Below are positions 1 through 39,400 of a stretch of 64,000 nucleotides of DNA, piece after piece. The stretch is from Acanthopleura granulata (lineage: Eukaryota > Mollusca > Polyplacophora > Chitonida > Chitonidae). A program made the position numbers and the translations under genes. The DNA is taken from assembly GCA_016165875.1 (NCBI GenBank), contig JABBOT010000007.1:13485806-13549805 (forward strand). The letters are read 5' to 3'. The notes below the pieces were generated by a model, which worked only from the letters and a program-made list of their open reading frames with translations, was not told where the DNA came from and did not search any database. How positions within the stretch are numbered: the stretch's first letter is position 1; each line of letters begins with the position of its first letter.

Positions 1-1691
1 TTCTGCACGAGGCTCTGGCATTTATTTGCACCCTGTAGTTAACTAACTAGTTGTGTTGGTTTGCATGCGTATCTAGAATACTAATCTCTACTTGACGAAG
101 GCAGGTCTGTGTGGTCAATACAATAGCCGTATAAAATAGTCGATTTCTGTGGAAGATGTACAAGTCTGTATAATTATGAATACTTCAGAAATGTGTACTC
201 TCAACCTATACATTAGGTTCATCAAATTCCATTAGATCTATTTACCCTTGCATAGTTGCGGGGAGGAAGATTGTTTCTGTGTGACGTTAGGTTCATCAGT
301 ATATCAACTTCCATTAATTCTCTTTCGCCTTACATTGTTGTAGGGCGAAATTATTTTTGTGGGGCGTTTTCTGGCTGTTTCTTCCTTTGTTTCAAACAGA
401 ATGAAAAAAACTTTAACAAGGAAGCGACGTTAGCTGACCAACAAAACTCCAGAGAATTCGAAACTGATACTTACATGTATCTTATGTAAGACACAGAAAA
501 GTAAACCAATCCATTACTGATTAGCAATTATGATAGAAATATATCTTAGGACATTGCTCTATGTGGTGACTATAGCGTCTGAAAGAGAAGATCTGCCCTC
601 TGGACAAGGCTGCACAGCTTTACATCCAGGCAACCTGCACAAGAACAGATCTCCAGAAATTACTGCTAGTGAGAGAAGAATTGTCTATTTTTTTCAACAA
701 AAATGATAACGATTTATTCATTTTATTTTTTTTTCCCAAGAGTATGTTAAAAAAAATCTGCTATAAAGAAAACATCGATTCAGCTATTAATAAAATATCG
801 ACACATTGGTTTACACTAATACTGTAATATGTACAATAAACAGGTCTGCCTAGATTCGACTCAATCGAGAGAGTATATGCCAGTGCTGTACCAAAATATC
901 TACCTGAATGTTTTCTTCTAAGGTGACAACTGCAGACAACGGCTGACTGTAACAACTATTTAAACGCCGTAATGCAGCATTATTGAAGTAGAAATCAGGT
1001 ATTTGTGTTTTCTCCTCTTCAATTTGTTCATTAACACGTCCAAGTTCTTACACTTACATACACTTACATGTTATCTGAAGGCGTATAACTCGAAGAGAGG
1101 TTTCTTCATCACCCAGAGGCCATTGCGGGAGACTGTGGTTGACTTCTGGCGTCTGGTATATGATCACAGCATCACTATGATCGTCATGTTGGACGGTGTG
1201 GAGAATGAATCTGAGGTGAGCGGTAACCTGGTTATGTATTTACTCGTCATTATGTTCATGGCGTCACCACCATCGTCATGCTGAGCGATACGAACAATGA
1301 CTCCAAGATGAGCGATAACCTGGTTTTCTACTTACTCATCATTACATTCCAGACATCACAACCATCGTTATTCTGGACAGTCTGAACACTGAATTTGAGA
1401 CGAGAGACAACCGCGTTCTCTGTCTTTCCCTCCAAAACAAGTCACTTAACTTACGCATGTACGTATACATGTATGTGGTAATATAGCCATGGAAATTGGT
1501 ATTGGAGTAATTGTGTTTTTTTGTTGGTCTGTGTGTTTTTTTTCAGCCTTTGTTGAATTTGCCTTCAGGACGTGGGTATCTTCTGGCCAGGGAAAAGGAA
1601 AATCTTCGGTCCTTTTGATGTAAAATTCGCACCGAGGAAAAGAGCAAAAGAGTTCACAGCGTGGACATACACCCTGGCTTACAAGGGCACG
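1..1691 (+). pseudogene. Decayed 3' part of a receptor tyrosine phosphatase (copy 1; D2 exons)
   Basis: This is a partial copy of the copy 2 gene tail. Bases 1-20 match the end-of-D1 exon (reading LHEAL) and then run into a stop at about 38. A block at 575-672 matches the first D2 exon but lacks 7 bases, which shifts the frame. A block at about 915-980 matches the next exon but is shortened, hits a stop and has lost its splice donor. Blocks at 1081-1215 and 1569-1691 match D2 exons 23 and 24; both are still open, have the same lengths as in copy 2 (135 and 123) and keep AG/GT borders. The final three exons are missing. Intron sequence also aligns with copy 2, so this is a genomic duplicate and not a processed copy. 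It cannot encode a whole D2 domain. The 5' part lies outside the window. Confidence 0.85.
1178..1420 (+). repeat. Exon-23-tail tandem repeat in copy 1
   Basis: About three units of roughly 90 bp. Each starts in the 3' end of the phosphatase exon (the segment reading ITTIVMLDD in copy 2) and continues into the first part of the intron. Only the first unit is the exon itself; later units are degenerate. Confidence 0.65.
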
Positions 1692-4015
1692 GTATGTGCA
1701 CCTATGGCATTGTCTCTCTTACATACGTATTAGTGTGGTACAGCTAAGAAGCAATCTCGCCCGATCTGCCAGGTACAGATAGGTGTTAATATATATAATA
1801 TATTATATATATAATATAATGTTAACAATTGAGAGTCAGTTACGTTGTGTTCCAGCATATTCTTACTCACACAATGCGATACAGAATCGCCACCGACTGA
1901 ATGGAGTAAGAGGTGGACATTTTAGATAAGGCACGTTTATTCAAGCTAGACCAACTCTGCAGCTTTTATGCCAGGAAGTCCTATCTCCACAGTCAGTCAG
2001 TTAGTGTCTATACTGTATCCCTTCCACCTAAACTTGCATGTTTTACGGTGGATGCATGCAGGGCATTCAAATTTGTGTACATGGAGGGGATTAATGTTGT
2101 CTTTGTCTATAATGTATACAGTTTTACGCAATGTTACAGAGAATGTTGGCTTGACTATGGAAGACCGATGCAAGCTCCTTTTAGCAATCACAAGACACGA
2201 GAACGTGAGAATACGATATTTGGCAAAACTCCACTAGATTAATGGGGATCCCAAGTGGCCGTATGCGCCTTGCATACTTGACAGATTACACAGGCTTTAT
2301 ATCGTTCTCACTGGTCCATTGGACTAACCGTTATTCTCGCAGAGGCCAATGTGTACTTGGACAATGAGATAGCGTGTTCGGGTCCAGTTCTTATTCCCAC
2401 TGAATCCGAAAAAAATATATATATTTGTCATGCATGTTATGGGAGTACTACTACTGAGGTTCCAATGATAAATTTTCCATATGCGTTCTGAAAACTTCTG
2501 GGTTTTGTGATGTATTTATACTCATGGAACTAAATTAAAGCCTGTTATTATTTTGAAGTTTTCCTTTCAACCATAGTTGACTTTTGGCAATGTGTTGTAG
2601 CCACGTATATTCTTGTATTCCATTGTGGCAGGAACGTTAAGAATTTTGAACACTGTGACTGTTGAAACCATTTTTGACCGGCAAATAGGCAGCATGAATG
2701 TTAAGAAAGATCATCCTTGTAGCTGAGCAGATTGCCATGTGACGTTACCTGAAATTACCGGTTATGTAAATTGTGTAAACAGGACTAATATATAGACTAT
2801 ATCTTTCTACCGCCAGTCTTTTGCTAATCGCATAAGGACGTCTCCTTGGAGGATTCAGTTTTATTATCTGTGTTCTTCTGGTTCAACGTCGCTATCGTCG
2901 GCATTTTGATACTCTTTCTCGCCTCGGCCATCTGATCACGTATAATAATTTTATCCCTGTTAACTAGAGAACATAATGAAAATGTTCTAAAGTGACTATA
3001 TATAAATTGCATTTGGTAACGCCCGATTTGATGTTGATACCACTTTGCCACAAAGAAATAGTACCGATGTTTGTATATATTGCCACCCAGTAAGGCGGCT
3101 TTTATTATTAACTCGATCCCTTTCACAGCTTGAAACGATGAGAATCATACTTTTCCTTCCTATGTGACTACTTTGCGGATTTATTATATTATATATTTTG
3201 TCCGTTTTCCATTCTTAAGATGACGGCTTTGCCTTTGTAATACAATGAACTACTAGGAAGTGGATACATACAATGACAGATATATTGTGCAGAATGTCAA
3301 GCACTAATGTTATCATTTGCAATGTAAACATTTTTATATCAATATGGCTACAATTACATTATAAGGTGGGTGTATTTGTTTTTGTACAGCAAAATGAATA
3401 TGCCTAAGTGATCAAATGGCGTTAAAAGTGGTTTTAAAACTGAACTGAATAAATATCACAATTTTTTACATAGAGACATTCTTATGTACCAGTATAGGCT
3501 TACATAGGTGATGCAGGTGTAGAGTTTGCTTAAGCATTACTAGGTCCAATCAGTGTACATTTACTAAATGTTTGTTATTCGCCGGTTGAGGAATGTGAGT
3601 AATATCCCGGGTTTGCAAGAATACGAACTCTGGTAAATATATAGATAATACAAATAAAACTTTGACGAAGCTGTTTGGTGTGTGGAAAAAAGGCTGCGTT
3701 TGTTGAAAACATTGGACGAGACAAGAACACCTATTTCACTAAACGAACAGGTGCTCCTATTTTCTGGCCTTTCGAGGACCCGTCCTGTATACCCGAGGGG
3801 ATTAGTGTGCTAGATCGGCGTAATGACCAAGGTGCTTCTCACCAATGCGATCACTGTGAGTTCAAGCCTGGCTCAAGCTGGCTTCCTCTTCGGGCAACAA
3901 CCTGCGGATGGGCATGGGTTTCCCCTGGGTTCAGCCCGTTTTCCTCCCGCAGTAATGCTGGCCGCCGTCGTATAACTGAAATATTCTTGAGTACGACGTA
4001 AAACACATGTCCAAT
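1692..4015 (+). other. Duplicated intron and 3' flank of copy 1
   Basis: About 1740-2440 aligns with copy 2 intron sequence at about 31200-31560 (same order, many substitutions). About 2500-3300 aligns with copy 2 downstream flank at about 34670-35200, and 3640-3790 with 35620-35810. The stretch corresponding to about 31600-34650, which holds the last three exons in copy 2, is absent. The duplicated segment therefore extends to about 4015, ending in a SINE present in both copies. Confidence 0.75.
3790..4015 (+). repeat. tRNA-derived SINE, full but diverged
   Basis: Shares the family body seen best at 47752-48030: tRNA-like head, then the GAGTTCAAG B-box-like segment, the GGCTTCCTCTTCGG block, TCCTCCCGC, the GCCGCCGTCGTATAA block and a tail near AATAAAT. 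The equivalent position after copy 2 (35785-36000) carries the same element. Confidence 0.75.
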
Positions 4016-5111
4016 AAATCAGTAAATTTTTATTTGCTTGGGAATTTACGCCGCACTCATTATCCCCGCAGGTTTCAAATATACTGTCGTAAATCAAGAA
4101 ACATTTTGAAGACTATATGCCCTGAGGATCAGATCTCTTGCCCATTCAAACCATATTCTTTTCTTGGATATCTGGTTCAAGGATCAATAAAAACATCAAC
4201 ACTGAAAAGCTTTTGATTACACAGTCGAAACCAGGTACCACGATCGTGAACAGTGTGTGGCACTGTTGTGTTATGCAGGCCTCTAAATTAAATACAACTA
4301 CGGACAGTTAGATAACACATCCACATACCAATGTACATTTGGTTATAGGCAAACATGTTTTACAGAGGTAGAGTGAAGGTTCCGATTCTAGCACGTATAT
4401 GTGGGTTATCTCCATTCTTATTCTACATAGCTATACAATCCCACGAGTAAGAACATACTGCACTAAACATGGAATGCTCTAATGTTACAAGTTGACATTT
4501 TTTAACTTATACCACTTAAACCCCGAAGCTATGATATGTATGTATGAAATGACATGACGAGTTACAATAAAACCCTGAACAGTTAGAGTAAAGCGCTAGA
4601 TGAGGTAAATACACAAGGGGCCATATTTCACCGGCAAGGTGTGATTATTTGTGAACAATAACACTGTCATTGTTGCTCTTGTTGTACTCTTTATGCTGTA
4701 GTTTTATAAATTGTACAACTGCATAAATCAAGATTCTGCTGGTGGACTAAGCATCCCGGAGGCCTGGTCTCCTTGCATTTTTTTCATGTGATAACACAGT
4801 GATAACACAGTATTTTTAGTGTTTTAGTCCAAAGAGTCTAATGCATAGTAATTAGATCTTATCTGATTCTGCTTACCCCATGACGTTGGAGGTAAAAGGT
4901 GCTACTATTTATGCATTTGGATAAACTGTTAGAATAAAGCCTTAACCTTAAAGAGGTAAACCGAAAAGAGGCCATATTCCACCGGTTACGCGTGAACATT
5001 AACTGACACTACCGTCCTCACTATGGCTTCACTCTCTCTCCTGTCACATCTTTATAGGCACTCCACTGACCCCCGTGGACGGGTAATGATAAATCAGGAA
5101 AATACTACCAA

Positions 5112-5245
5112 TATGGCAGCTGTGAGTTCAAATTCAAGTTGGCTTCCTCTTCGGTCCTACTTGGGAGGGTGTGCCAGCAACCTGTGGATGGCCCCGGGGC
5201 TTTGCTCGATTTCCTCCCGCCATCATGATGACCGCCGGGCTCTAT
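5112..5245 (+). repeat. SINE fragment (body only)
   Basis: Contains the GAGTTCAA / GGCTTCCTCTTCGG / CCAGCAACCTGTGGATGG / TTTCCTCCCGCCAT blocks of the local tRNA-derived SINE but lacks the tRNA-like head and the tail. Confidence 0.65.
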
Positions 5246-5342
5246 TTAATTGAATTGTATGAAAACGTGTCCATTTAGGACAGGGAAATCATGTGAGGTG
5301 AGTTTATATTTCAAAGCAAGGGTACATTGTACTGTCAGTCAG

Positions 5343-5540
5343 GGGCCTCCATGGTTCGGCCGGTTAGCGCGCTACCGCAGCGCAATGGCCCAGAAGCCTC
5401 CCACCAATGCGGTGGCTGTGAGTTGAAGTCCAGCTCCGGCTGGCTTCCTCTTCGGCCGTACGTGGTAAGGTCTGCAAGCAACCTGTGGATGGTCGTGGGT
5501 TACCCCCCTGGCTCTGCATCAATCAAATAAATCAAATAAA
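5343..5540 (+). repeat. tRNA-derived SINE
   Basis: Head with an A-box-like TGGTTCGGCCGGTTAGCGCG, B-box-like GAGTTGAAGTCC, then the family body, shortened after GGCTCTGC and ending in an ATCAAATAAAT tail. Confidence 0.75.
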
Positions 5541-6484
5541 TGAACAGTCAGTCAATATGGAGCTGCACCAGGCCAGGGATTGTGTGAAATATCTGCGTAT
5601 ACCCCTACACATTCTTCACTCTCGTGTTATATCAGCATGTTCTCCTAATACAAAACCCATAAACGATTTAGAGACGATGACATTCTTTTCCCAACTGACA
5701 TCAGAATGCAATGTGACATTTCTTTGAGAATGTGCGGAGTCGAAAAAATGACATGAAAAAAAAATGAAAGAGAGATTTTTTTTAAGTGAAAAAAAAAGAA
5801 AAAAATATCGGATCCCCGAGTTTTTAAGTCGGAGTCCCGTTGCCATCAAACAGCCAATATAACCATATACGGGTGCCACCCACTGATAAATAAATTGTTT
5901 GATGAGGTGCTCACCATAACAGAAACAGGTTTGATTTTATACGTGATCGCCTACACACAAGTCAATCCCAAGCTCTTTTAAACATATTATGTTCAACTAC
6001 CCCTTTACTTCACGAGCGCAACTATGAAGAAAGAGACGTATGAAAGGAACAAAGGAGTATACGGCACAGGCCAACTTGTTTTAGGCGAGCAATGCATATA
6101 TTTCTCATTGCCAACGAGACAGCTTAAAATAATTGATAGAACAGGTGATAGAAAGTATTATGACATTAAAGACCAGGCAGTATATCGGTTCCACTGGAGG
6201 GCCCAGCGTAACCCCTAACACTACATATGATTGGTCAATTAAGCAGCGGAGCCGACTTTGTTATCTTTTCAAATTTGTTTTTACCCAGTCACTATTACGG
6301 TTCCGTAAGAATGCCCATCCGTTACTCAGATTCACATTTGAGATATTCGAGAATGAAATTCCATTCCTAAGAATCATGCCGCATTTAAATGTTTAAAGTC
6401 AGAGAGAAAATAACACAGGAGGTGAAACGAAGCATTCGAGTATCTCCATATGCACTCATCACAGCTTCGAAGCGTATACAAGAT

Positions 6485-6650
6485 TAGCGTGCTATTGAAG
6501 CACAATGACCCTAGAGTGCCTCGCCAATGGGGCCCACGTGAGTTCACGTTCGGCTCATGACGGTTTCCTCTCCGGCCTGCAGATGGCATGGTGTTCCTCC
6601 GTGCTCTACCTACATGTAGTTTCTTCTTAGCATAATGTTGGCCTTCGTCA
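6485..6650 (+). repeat. Degenerate tRNA-derived SINE
   Basis: TTAGCGTGCTA, CACAATGACCC, GAGTTCACGTTCGGCTC and TTTCCTCTCCGGCC blocks occur in SINE order, with many changes. Confidence 0.5.
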
Positions 6651-6956
6651 CTTTGTAAAGAAGCAATTTGTAACGAACCCTACAAAATTTATTTATCACT
6701 TACTCCATGTTCTCAAGGACTATCCCATCCAAAAATTGGGAAACATTCTGTAAAACAACAATTTCTCCAAAATAACCTCTGCACTAGTGATATCAAATGA
6801 ATCCAATATCGGCAGAACTACTGCGGTTACTATGCAATCACCAAGACAAAAAGAATGGCATTTTCCGGTTATCCGAAGTCCAGATTTACATGTATAAAAT
6901 CCTTCTCGCTTCCTACCCTTTCACTGATTCTTGAAGGCAGTTTCATATATATAAAA

Positions 6957-7892
6957 TGTTGGATTATATATTTTTTAAATTTTTTTGGCGTTAACTGGGT
7001 CAGTGTGTGGCCTAAATTTTGGCCGCTGTATAGGTCATAGCATGCACGGTAATTCAGTCGCGCGTTCTCGAGGCTTGTGTGTTTATGAGTTTCGTGTCAT
7101 TGTACACAGAGCGTACATTCTGGAAAGGTGTACACGGGTTGTAAACATATTTACTATCAAACTATCGACTTCTGTTAATGTTAGTTTATAAATATGAGCG
7201 AAGAAGTTGCTCAGCGTTTTACTTAGGTGTACTTGAGGATTTTGCTGAGATATTAGCAGAGCTAGGTTTTCATGCCATTCGACATTCGTCATTCTGTAGT
7301 CCATTTTTCTGTACGTAGCATTACTGTGATCTTGTGTTTTGCCACCTGCCGTTTTTCTGAGACGTTATTTTGGAGCTTACATAGCTAGTTGTCTCGCCGT
7401 GTGATTACTTACTTATCATCCCAAAGTGCACTGGAAGTGACTTCGTGCCAAGTTCGAAGATTGAAACATACATCCTTACCTCGGCATTGCTGACGTTATC
7501 GTCTACCAATCAGAACTGGGAAATATACCTGGACGGGCAGTTGGATCCAAACTATCGTCAGCGTACCGTACCTATACCACCGTTCGTCAGTCAAGAATTC
7601 GCATGAACTGTTGATTCAATTCACGTGGACTGACTCGCGTTTGGAGGCTTGGTTTCAAATCAGGATTTGGGCGGTAATCCTTTAAAAGCCATATATTTTG
7701 TACTTATATGTAAGTTTCTTGTAAAATATGGAAAGTTGTACTGATTGTTTATGTTGTTCAATAATTTGTTCTGAACATATTCAATGGTCTTCGTGTTTCT
7801 TTGTTTGATCTTGTGTAATGCCTATCGCTATCTGAGATTTGAACAAGCCATTTGTTTATCACGTTTCTTCTCAGATCAGTGGTGCCCTTACA
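6957..7892 (+). mobile_element. LTR-like repeat, copy A (no adjoining internal region)
   Basis: Aligns over its whole length with copies at 51468-52452 (+) and 13123-14117 (-). Shared blocks include GGCTTNTGTGTTTATGAGTTTCGTGTCATTGT-like sequence at about 7072-7104, a TATAAATATGAGCG box near 7187, GTGGACTGACTCGC near 7630 and the right end with TTTGTTTGATCTTGTGTAA ending CCCTTACA. The ends look like TG...CA. It lies 440 bp upstream of the copy 2 start codon in the same orientation. No clear target-site duplication is visible. Confidence 0.65.
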
Positions 7893-8330
7893 ATTTTCAG
7901 CCTATAGCATATTTTGTATATAACTTTTTAACTGCTTTACAATAAATAGCGGATTGATAGACGTGAACTCACGATAACCATTGTGAAGAAAGATGTTGTT
8001 TAAACCTAACAGCACCTGTTCGAGATATCGTGTACAGCATTCGTCACAGTCAGGTATGAGAGGGTTGAAAGCAGAAGTGCCCATAAAACACCAACGGGTA
8101 CACACCAGAAGGACACTTTATAACCTAAGCTATGAATTTTGTTGACTTAGTATTGATAACTTATGTCTAGGACTGTCCGGATACTTCCTGAATCGATCGT
8201 AAGTCAATCTATTACAGGAGTTGGGGCTGAGCGATGGCGGGTGTAGAAAGCTTATGTAGATCAGTAGATAGATAGTTGACAACATCCAAACAGAACCCTT
8301 CTTGCGAAAATCACCCGGACTACATTCATC
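7893..8330 (+). promoter_or_regulatory. Presumed 5' flank / 5' UTR of copy 2
   Basis: The stretch between the LTR-like element and the start codon of copy 2 must contain the 5' UTR and probably the promoter, or the LTR itself supplies one. A weak TATA-like TTTATAACC lies near 8115. No stronger promoter signal can be read by eye. Confidence 0.25.
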
Positions 8331-34272
<25,942 letters not shown>

Positions 34273-34696
34273 TTTTTGTGGAACTCCACGGCGTGTTTTT
34301 CACTCTAAGACAATAGCAGGTTATTGCTTCAGTTTGCATTTGTTATTCTTTTTCGCATAATCACCAGTGCTGAAGATTGTTCTTTATCTGTGATAAACAT
34401 TGTGTACAGGTGTGTGTATGTAGGCCAGGTGCCCGTCTCATAATCAATGGTGCAATTACCAAGTGTAATTACCGGGACGACACACACTGTGGAGCTATGT
34501 TGTCATGGTAGCTATGTTTGACGAAAGGTTATATCATCTTGCTACTGCCTTGTCCCATTATATTGCAAATATAATTTTAGAATGCTATCATGTCATCAAG
34601 CAACTGGGGAAAGAGAAAAATATCTAGAAGACACATCTTACAGAAGTATGCCAGAAACATCTCACCTTTGTTATATCTTTCTAATCAGTGAGCAAA

Positions 34697-34702
34697 ATTA
34701 AA
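34697..34702 (+). terminator. Possible polyadenylation signal of copy 2
   Basis: ATTAAA about 425 bases after the stop codon, within the block also conserved beside copy 1 (near 2530). An AATAAA at 34945-34950 is an alternative. Weak evidence by itself. Confidence 0.3.
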
Positions 34703-35784
34703 CCTTGTTATTATTTTAAAGTTTTAGTTAAAACTATGGATGTCTTATGTCATTCGGATTAGCCAATCATATTCCTGCATGGAATTCTGATAGTAATATT
34801 ACGAATCATCTTTGAGCCTTGTCGCTGTTCAAACCTGAACAAATAGGCAGCATACATGCTAACACAAGCCATCCTTATGGTTCAACAGGCTGCTTTGTGA
34901 AGTTTTGTGAAAGTAAGGATTAGGTAACTTGTAGAAACATGGCTAATAAATGTGGACTATATTTTTATCACCAGTCTGTGGACTATCGCATAGCGGTGTG
35001 TGCTTGAAGTAGCAAGTCAGTTTTACACCTCATTTTCGTAATGATGAGAAGTCATACTTTTCCCTCCTATGTTCACTACTTTGCAGATTTCTTATATTAT
35101 ATATTTTGCCCGGTTTCCATTCCTTAGGTGATTGCTTTGACTTTGTAACTCAGTGAATTGCATGGAAGTGTATATATACAGTGATAGATACACGTACTGT
35201 ACCGCATGTCAGTCGCTTACGTTACTGTTTACGGTGTAGACATTTTTATATTAGTATACCTACAATTACATTGAATTGCATTATAAGGTGGGTGCATTCG
35301 TTTGTGCATAGCAAAATAAATATACCCAAGTGGTCATATCGCATTCGAAGTGGTTGTAAAACTGGAATGATCAAATACTGTCATTTATAAACAAGAGACC
35401 ACCCTTGTGTATCAATATAAGCTTACACAGGTCATGCAGATGTGGAGCTTGTTTAAGGAACCTGCACGTGTGGTGCATTATGAGTTTCACTCAGCATACA
35501 TTGTGTTACTAAATGTTTGCTACTTACGTTTTAGGGAGTGTGTGTATTTTACTGGGTTCACAAGAATACGAATTCTGAATAAAGTACATTTTTTTGAAAC
35601 ATCACAGCACTGCATCTGATATAATTACTGTTATATGCAATACAAATAATAGTTTGAAGAAGCTGTTCATGTTTGTGGTTTATTGAAGGAAAATATGTTA
35701 CGTGTTTGGAAAGGATTGGATTAGACCGGCGTACCTATTTCTCTGAATGAACAGGTGCTTATCTTGTTAGCATTTGACATAGCT

Positions 35785-36000
35785 TGCCTAGTACCGAGGG
35801 GGTTAGAGCGCCAGCTCAGCGTAATGACCCAGGAGCCTCTATCCAGCGCAATCGCCGTGAATTTAAACCTCTCTGTCGACTGGTACTAGGTTTCCCTCGA
35901 GCTCTGCCTAGTTTCCTTCCACCATAGTGCTGGTGGTCGTCGTATAAGTGAAACGTTCTTAAGGACAGCGTAAAACCACATTCCAATAAATTAGCATTCG
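35785..36000 (+). repeat. Diverged tRNA-derived SINE (shared with 3790-4015)
   Basis: Same family, same orientation and same flanks as the copy after the left pseudogene, so it was probably present before the segmental duplication. Confidence 0.65.
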
Positions 36001-36094
36001 ACAGTTTCGTTGCAGAATTTATGGTTAATGGTTATTAATACAAACGGGTACTGTCTTTTTTCACACTCGACGATTACGAACGAATGAAAGAATG

Positions 36095-36425
36095 TATTTA
36101 TGTGTGCTTGAGTTTTACGTCGCTCCACACAATTTTTTAGTCATACGAAGACATCCTGTGTCTACTTGTGCCAGAGGGAGTCCACGCCCCCAATGTGCTG
36201 CCACCACTGAATCATCATGCCGAAGACACCAGACATGACACCACACCCAGTCACATTATACTGAAACTGACCAGTCCTGTTTCCTTGCTCCAATGTTTCA
36301 GTTTCAGCGCCAAGAGATCCATTACCAAGTGTCTTTTTGAAGGTCTTTGGTATGACCCGATCCGGGATTTGACCCCGGACCTCCGGATCTCGACGTCGAC
36401 GATCTAGTCACCAGGCCATCAAGGC
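36095..36425 (-). repeat. tRNA-derived SINE of a second family
   Basis: On the - strand: a tRNA-like head (GATGGCCTGGTGACTAGATC, B-box-like GGGGTCAAATCCCGG), then GGGTCATACCAAAGACC and a body with GGTAATGGATCTCTTGGCGC and CAGTATAATGTGACTGGGTG. I recognise this layout as a SINE type widespread in bivalve genomes. Confidence 0.75.
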
Positions 36426-39400
36426 GGTCAAACGAATGAATGATTGGTAGTACTTGTATTTAACCATATCCGAGTAAGAGAGTGTTAGAACCAGGAAACG
36501 TTGCTTACAGCTTTAATCACTGCTCTGGCGGACGATATGGGATGAGTTATGTTAGACATATTTAAGCGCGCCTTTTATCATATCTGTAAAGATAAAACGC
36601 TAAAGAGCAATATAATATTACAACTTTACATAAGTGTCTTGACCTACTCCTACATACCCTAGAAACGAAACTCTTCTTGACGGGATTTAGTTCGCAAACA
36701 AATTCATGACAAAATGTCACACACGGCGCTACTCCAGATATATTCCGTTTCCTGTTTCGTGAGAGTGATTTGAGGAAACGGTCTCATTTCGTTGGGGGGA
36801 GGCAACAAAATTCTTTTCAATGTATATGTGACACACATAGGCTGACCCATTATAAATCAGGTGATAATTCTAAATGATGTTTTAGTAGCCAAAGAAAAAG
36901 ACCCAACAGTATGGATCTAAAGTATTCACGATGAATAACACTAGTCCCTAAACTAAAGATTCTTCAAAAAGAAAATCTTCAGCAGATTCCTAAAATTTGA
37001 CTGATATGACGTGATAATGCTCTTGGAATGACGCCAACACAGCAAAAACAAAACAAATATAGTTTTTGCTCATACGTTTTAAGATATTTAGAATTTTAAT
37101 TTGGCTTAGTTCTAATTTATGCAAACCTGTATTTTTATATCGCTTTTTTTTATAAAATTTACTAAAGATGTACAAGCAGGATGTAAATATGTATACAAGA
37201 CGAACGCTATGGCGCTTTCTGTTAGGTCCACGATCTCCAGTTCAGTAAGAAACCCTTGTTTGCTTTTTGTAAGCTTCTTGAAACGGATGAGCCATCGTAA
37301 GCCTCTATGACTCGTTCAGAGCAAATATCATGACCTATCAATTAAAAGGCAATGAGCATCACAGCAATGCTTTGTCATTCTTTTTTCTAAGTCTTTTTCA
37401 TACAGGGTATGACTTTCAGTGATTTCCCTGAGTTATTACATGTACATGTAACATCTGTTTGAAATTCAAGACAAACTTTTATATGCAGTGTACAGATGTA
37501 GGTATTCTGTTCGGTACAAATTGCTACCCCTTTTGGCAGATCCATACCTGTTCTCGTATGAAATCTGCGATATGCAAAGGTTATTAAAGAGTAATCTGAA
37601 TGATGCTCAATCCATTTGAATCACTGGGAGGTATAATGATATTCTGCTAGCTTTAAACAACCTGTGTATAGATATGTGAAAAATATGTATTCATCTTCGC
37701 TGGGTATATAGGGAACTAAAGACTAGATCTGCAGCTGATGCGTCTTACATCTGGACATTTGTTTCCAGAGATCTTGTGTCTTGGTAGTTCAGGCTTAACG
37801 CACAGGCAGGTTGTCTGTGTGAAAACAGGTATCGTCGTGCAGAATTACTCTATGTCGTGGCTAGTCGATTAATAATTTTTGTAAACAAAACTCTCAGAGA
37901 GTATTAAATGGCGACGATGCGTGGCGCGTGAAGACAAATGTAGTGCTTTGCATAAGCTCTTTTTTCGCTGCCAACCGGTCATGTGGGGTGCACAAATGCA
38001 TGCTGGGTATGAAAATTATGGAAACTGTCCGAACTTTGGAAAGGTATACGTTATGCTGACGGAAGCTTTGCTATATGACACAAATTGTCAGGTATTGACC
38101 ATCCGGCGAATGACGTCCATTTGATATTGTTAATTACCGCTCTCAGATGCTACCTGGCATGTAAGGTAAGTCTAGATATTGACGGTCAACCTTTGTCACG
38201 ATTTTTTTTTTTGGCTGCTTTCTCACAGGCTGGGCGAGGTAGGCACCAATGCTTATCAGCCAAGGTAGTGTTTAGAATTGAGCTACAGCACCAACATTGT
38301 CGATTAAGGAATTCAAATTAATAGACGTCTGAAGCCAAATTTCTCCCTTGAACGGAACGTCCCGATGACGTTTCCTAGCAAAAATGTGACAGTAAATTGT
38401 GATTCTATGCAAAACCGAATCGTGGTTCGCTCACGTTATATGTTTAAAAGTACAGAGCTAGCCACACCGCTTACACGACAGCTGTGCCGCATTAAAAAGT
38501 AAATTGTACAATTGTTTTGTTAGTAAAGTTATGTTAGTTTATAGAATGTGATGTACAGATATGCACAAGAGCGTTTGAATAGGGTCTGATTTCATTAAGC
38601 GTACGTAGTGCTAAGTAACCCTTAGTTAAGTGCACGTCTTATCTTTACAGCATAGGTTGTCCTGGCAGTTAGGGGAATATTTAGCTAAGTACACTTCATA
38701 TCTCCACAGCATGAGAGTAAGGGGAATACTAAGCTAAATGTGCTTCAGGAAACCGGGGAAAAACATATCAAATACGAGTCGCGTCATTTCGCATGATTAC
38801 TCTTGTAACTATTAGATCGACCTGGTTTGTAACATAGATAGTGTGATTTACGTGCAGAACCCTGGCGCCATAGCAGAAGGGGAAAACAGACGAAGTGCTT
38901 GGTAGAGCTCGATATTTTCAATAGGCTCTGCTTAAACTTTGTAAACGGCCACACTGAACGTTGCTGACCCTCCTATTGTAACCACAGCCTCATAAACAAT
39001 CCGAGAAGGGGATCTACAAATTAATTGTCCAAGATGGATTTGAACTGATGAATCCTAACGACTGGAAGGCAACCGCTTGGCAAAGACCCGCTCTCACTTC
39101 ATATAAACCATCGAGTACACTCAGCTTTGTTTACCGTGGCTTCTCCACATCAAGCAAGGAAATTAGTATGAGAAGGAAGTCTATACGCCATTTGACACCC
39201 TTAGTCTTTGTAGTGAATACATGTACAGACTTAAGCTGCACAACCGATTTAAAGAAGTAGTACTTGTATAAAGTACTAATTACGTCACAATTGTGACAAA
39301 GATGGTTTTAAAAACTGTTTCCTTTTATTTATTTCACTTCGAAGTCAAACAAAAGCCGTCAAAGACACATAGTCCTTCAGGTATGAGAACACTTATTCGA

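Larger units (their letters stand above)
4016..6956. other. Non-coding intergenic stretch with SINE fragments
   Basis: I see no convincing coding exon here. It holds three SINE-derived pieces (about 5112-5245, 5343-5540 and 6485-6650), A/T-rich runs around 5750-5800, and otherwise unassigned AT-rich sequence. Open frames are short and lack family resemblance. Confidence 0.5.

Noticed and set aside
39048..39260. 70-residue open frame in the intergenic region
   Set aside because: No similarity that I recognise; the region has a tRNA-like B-box on the other strand and is more likely an old SINE.
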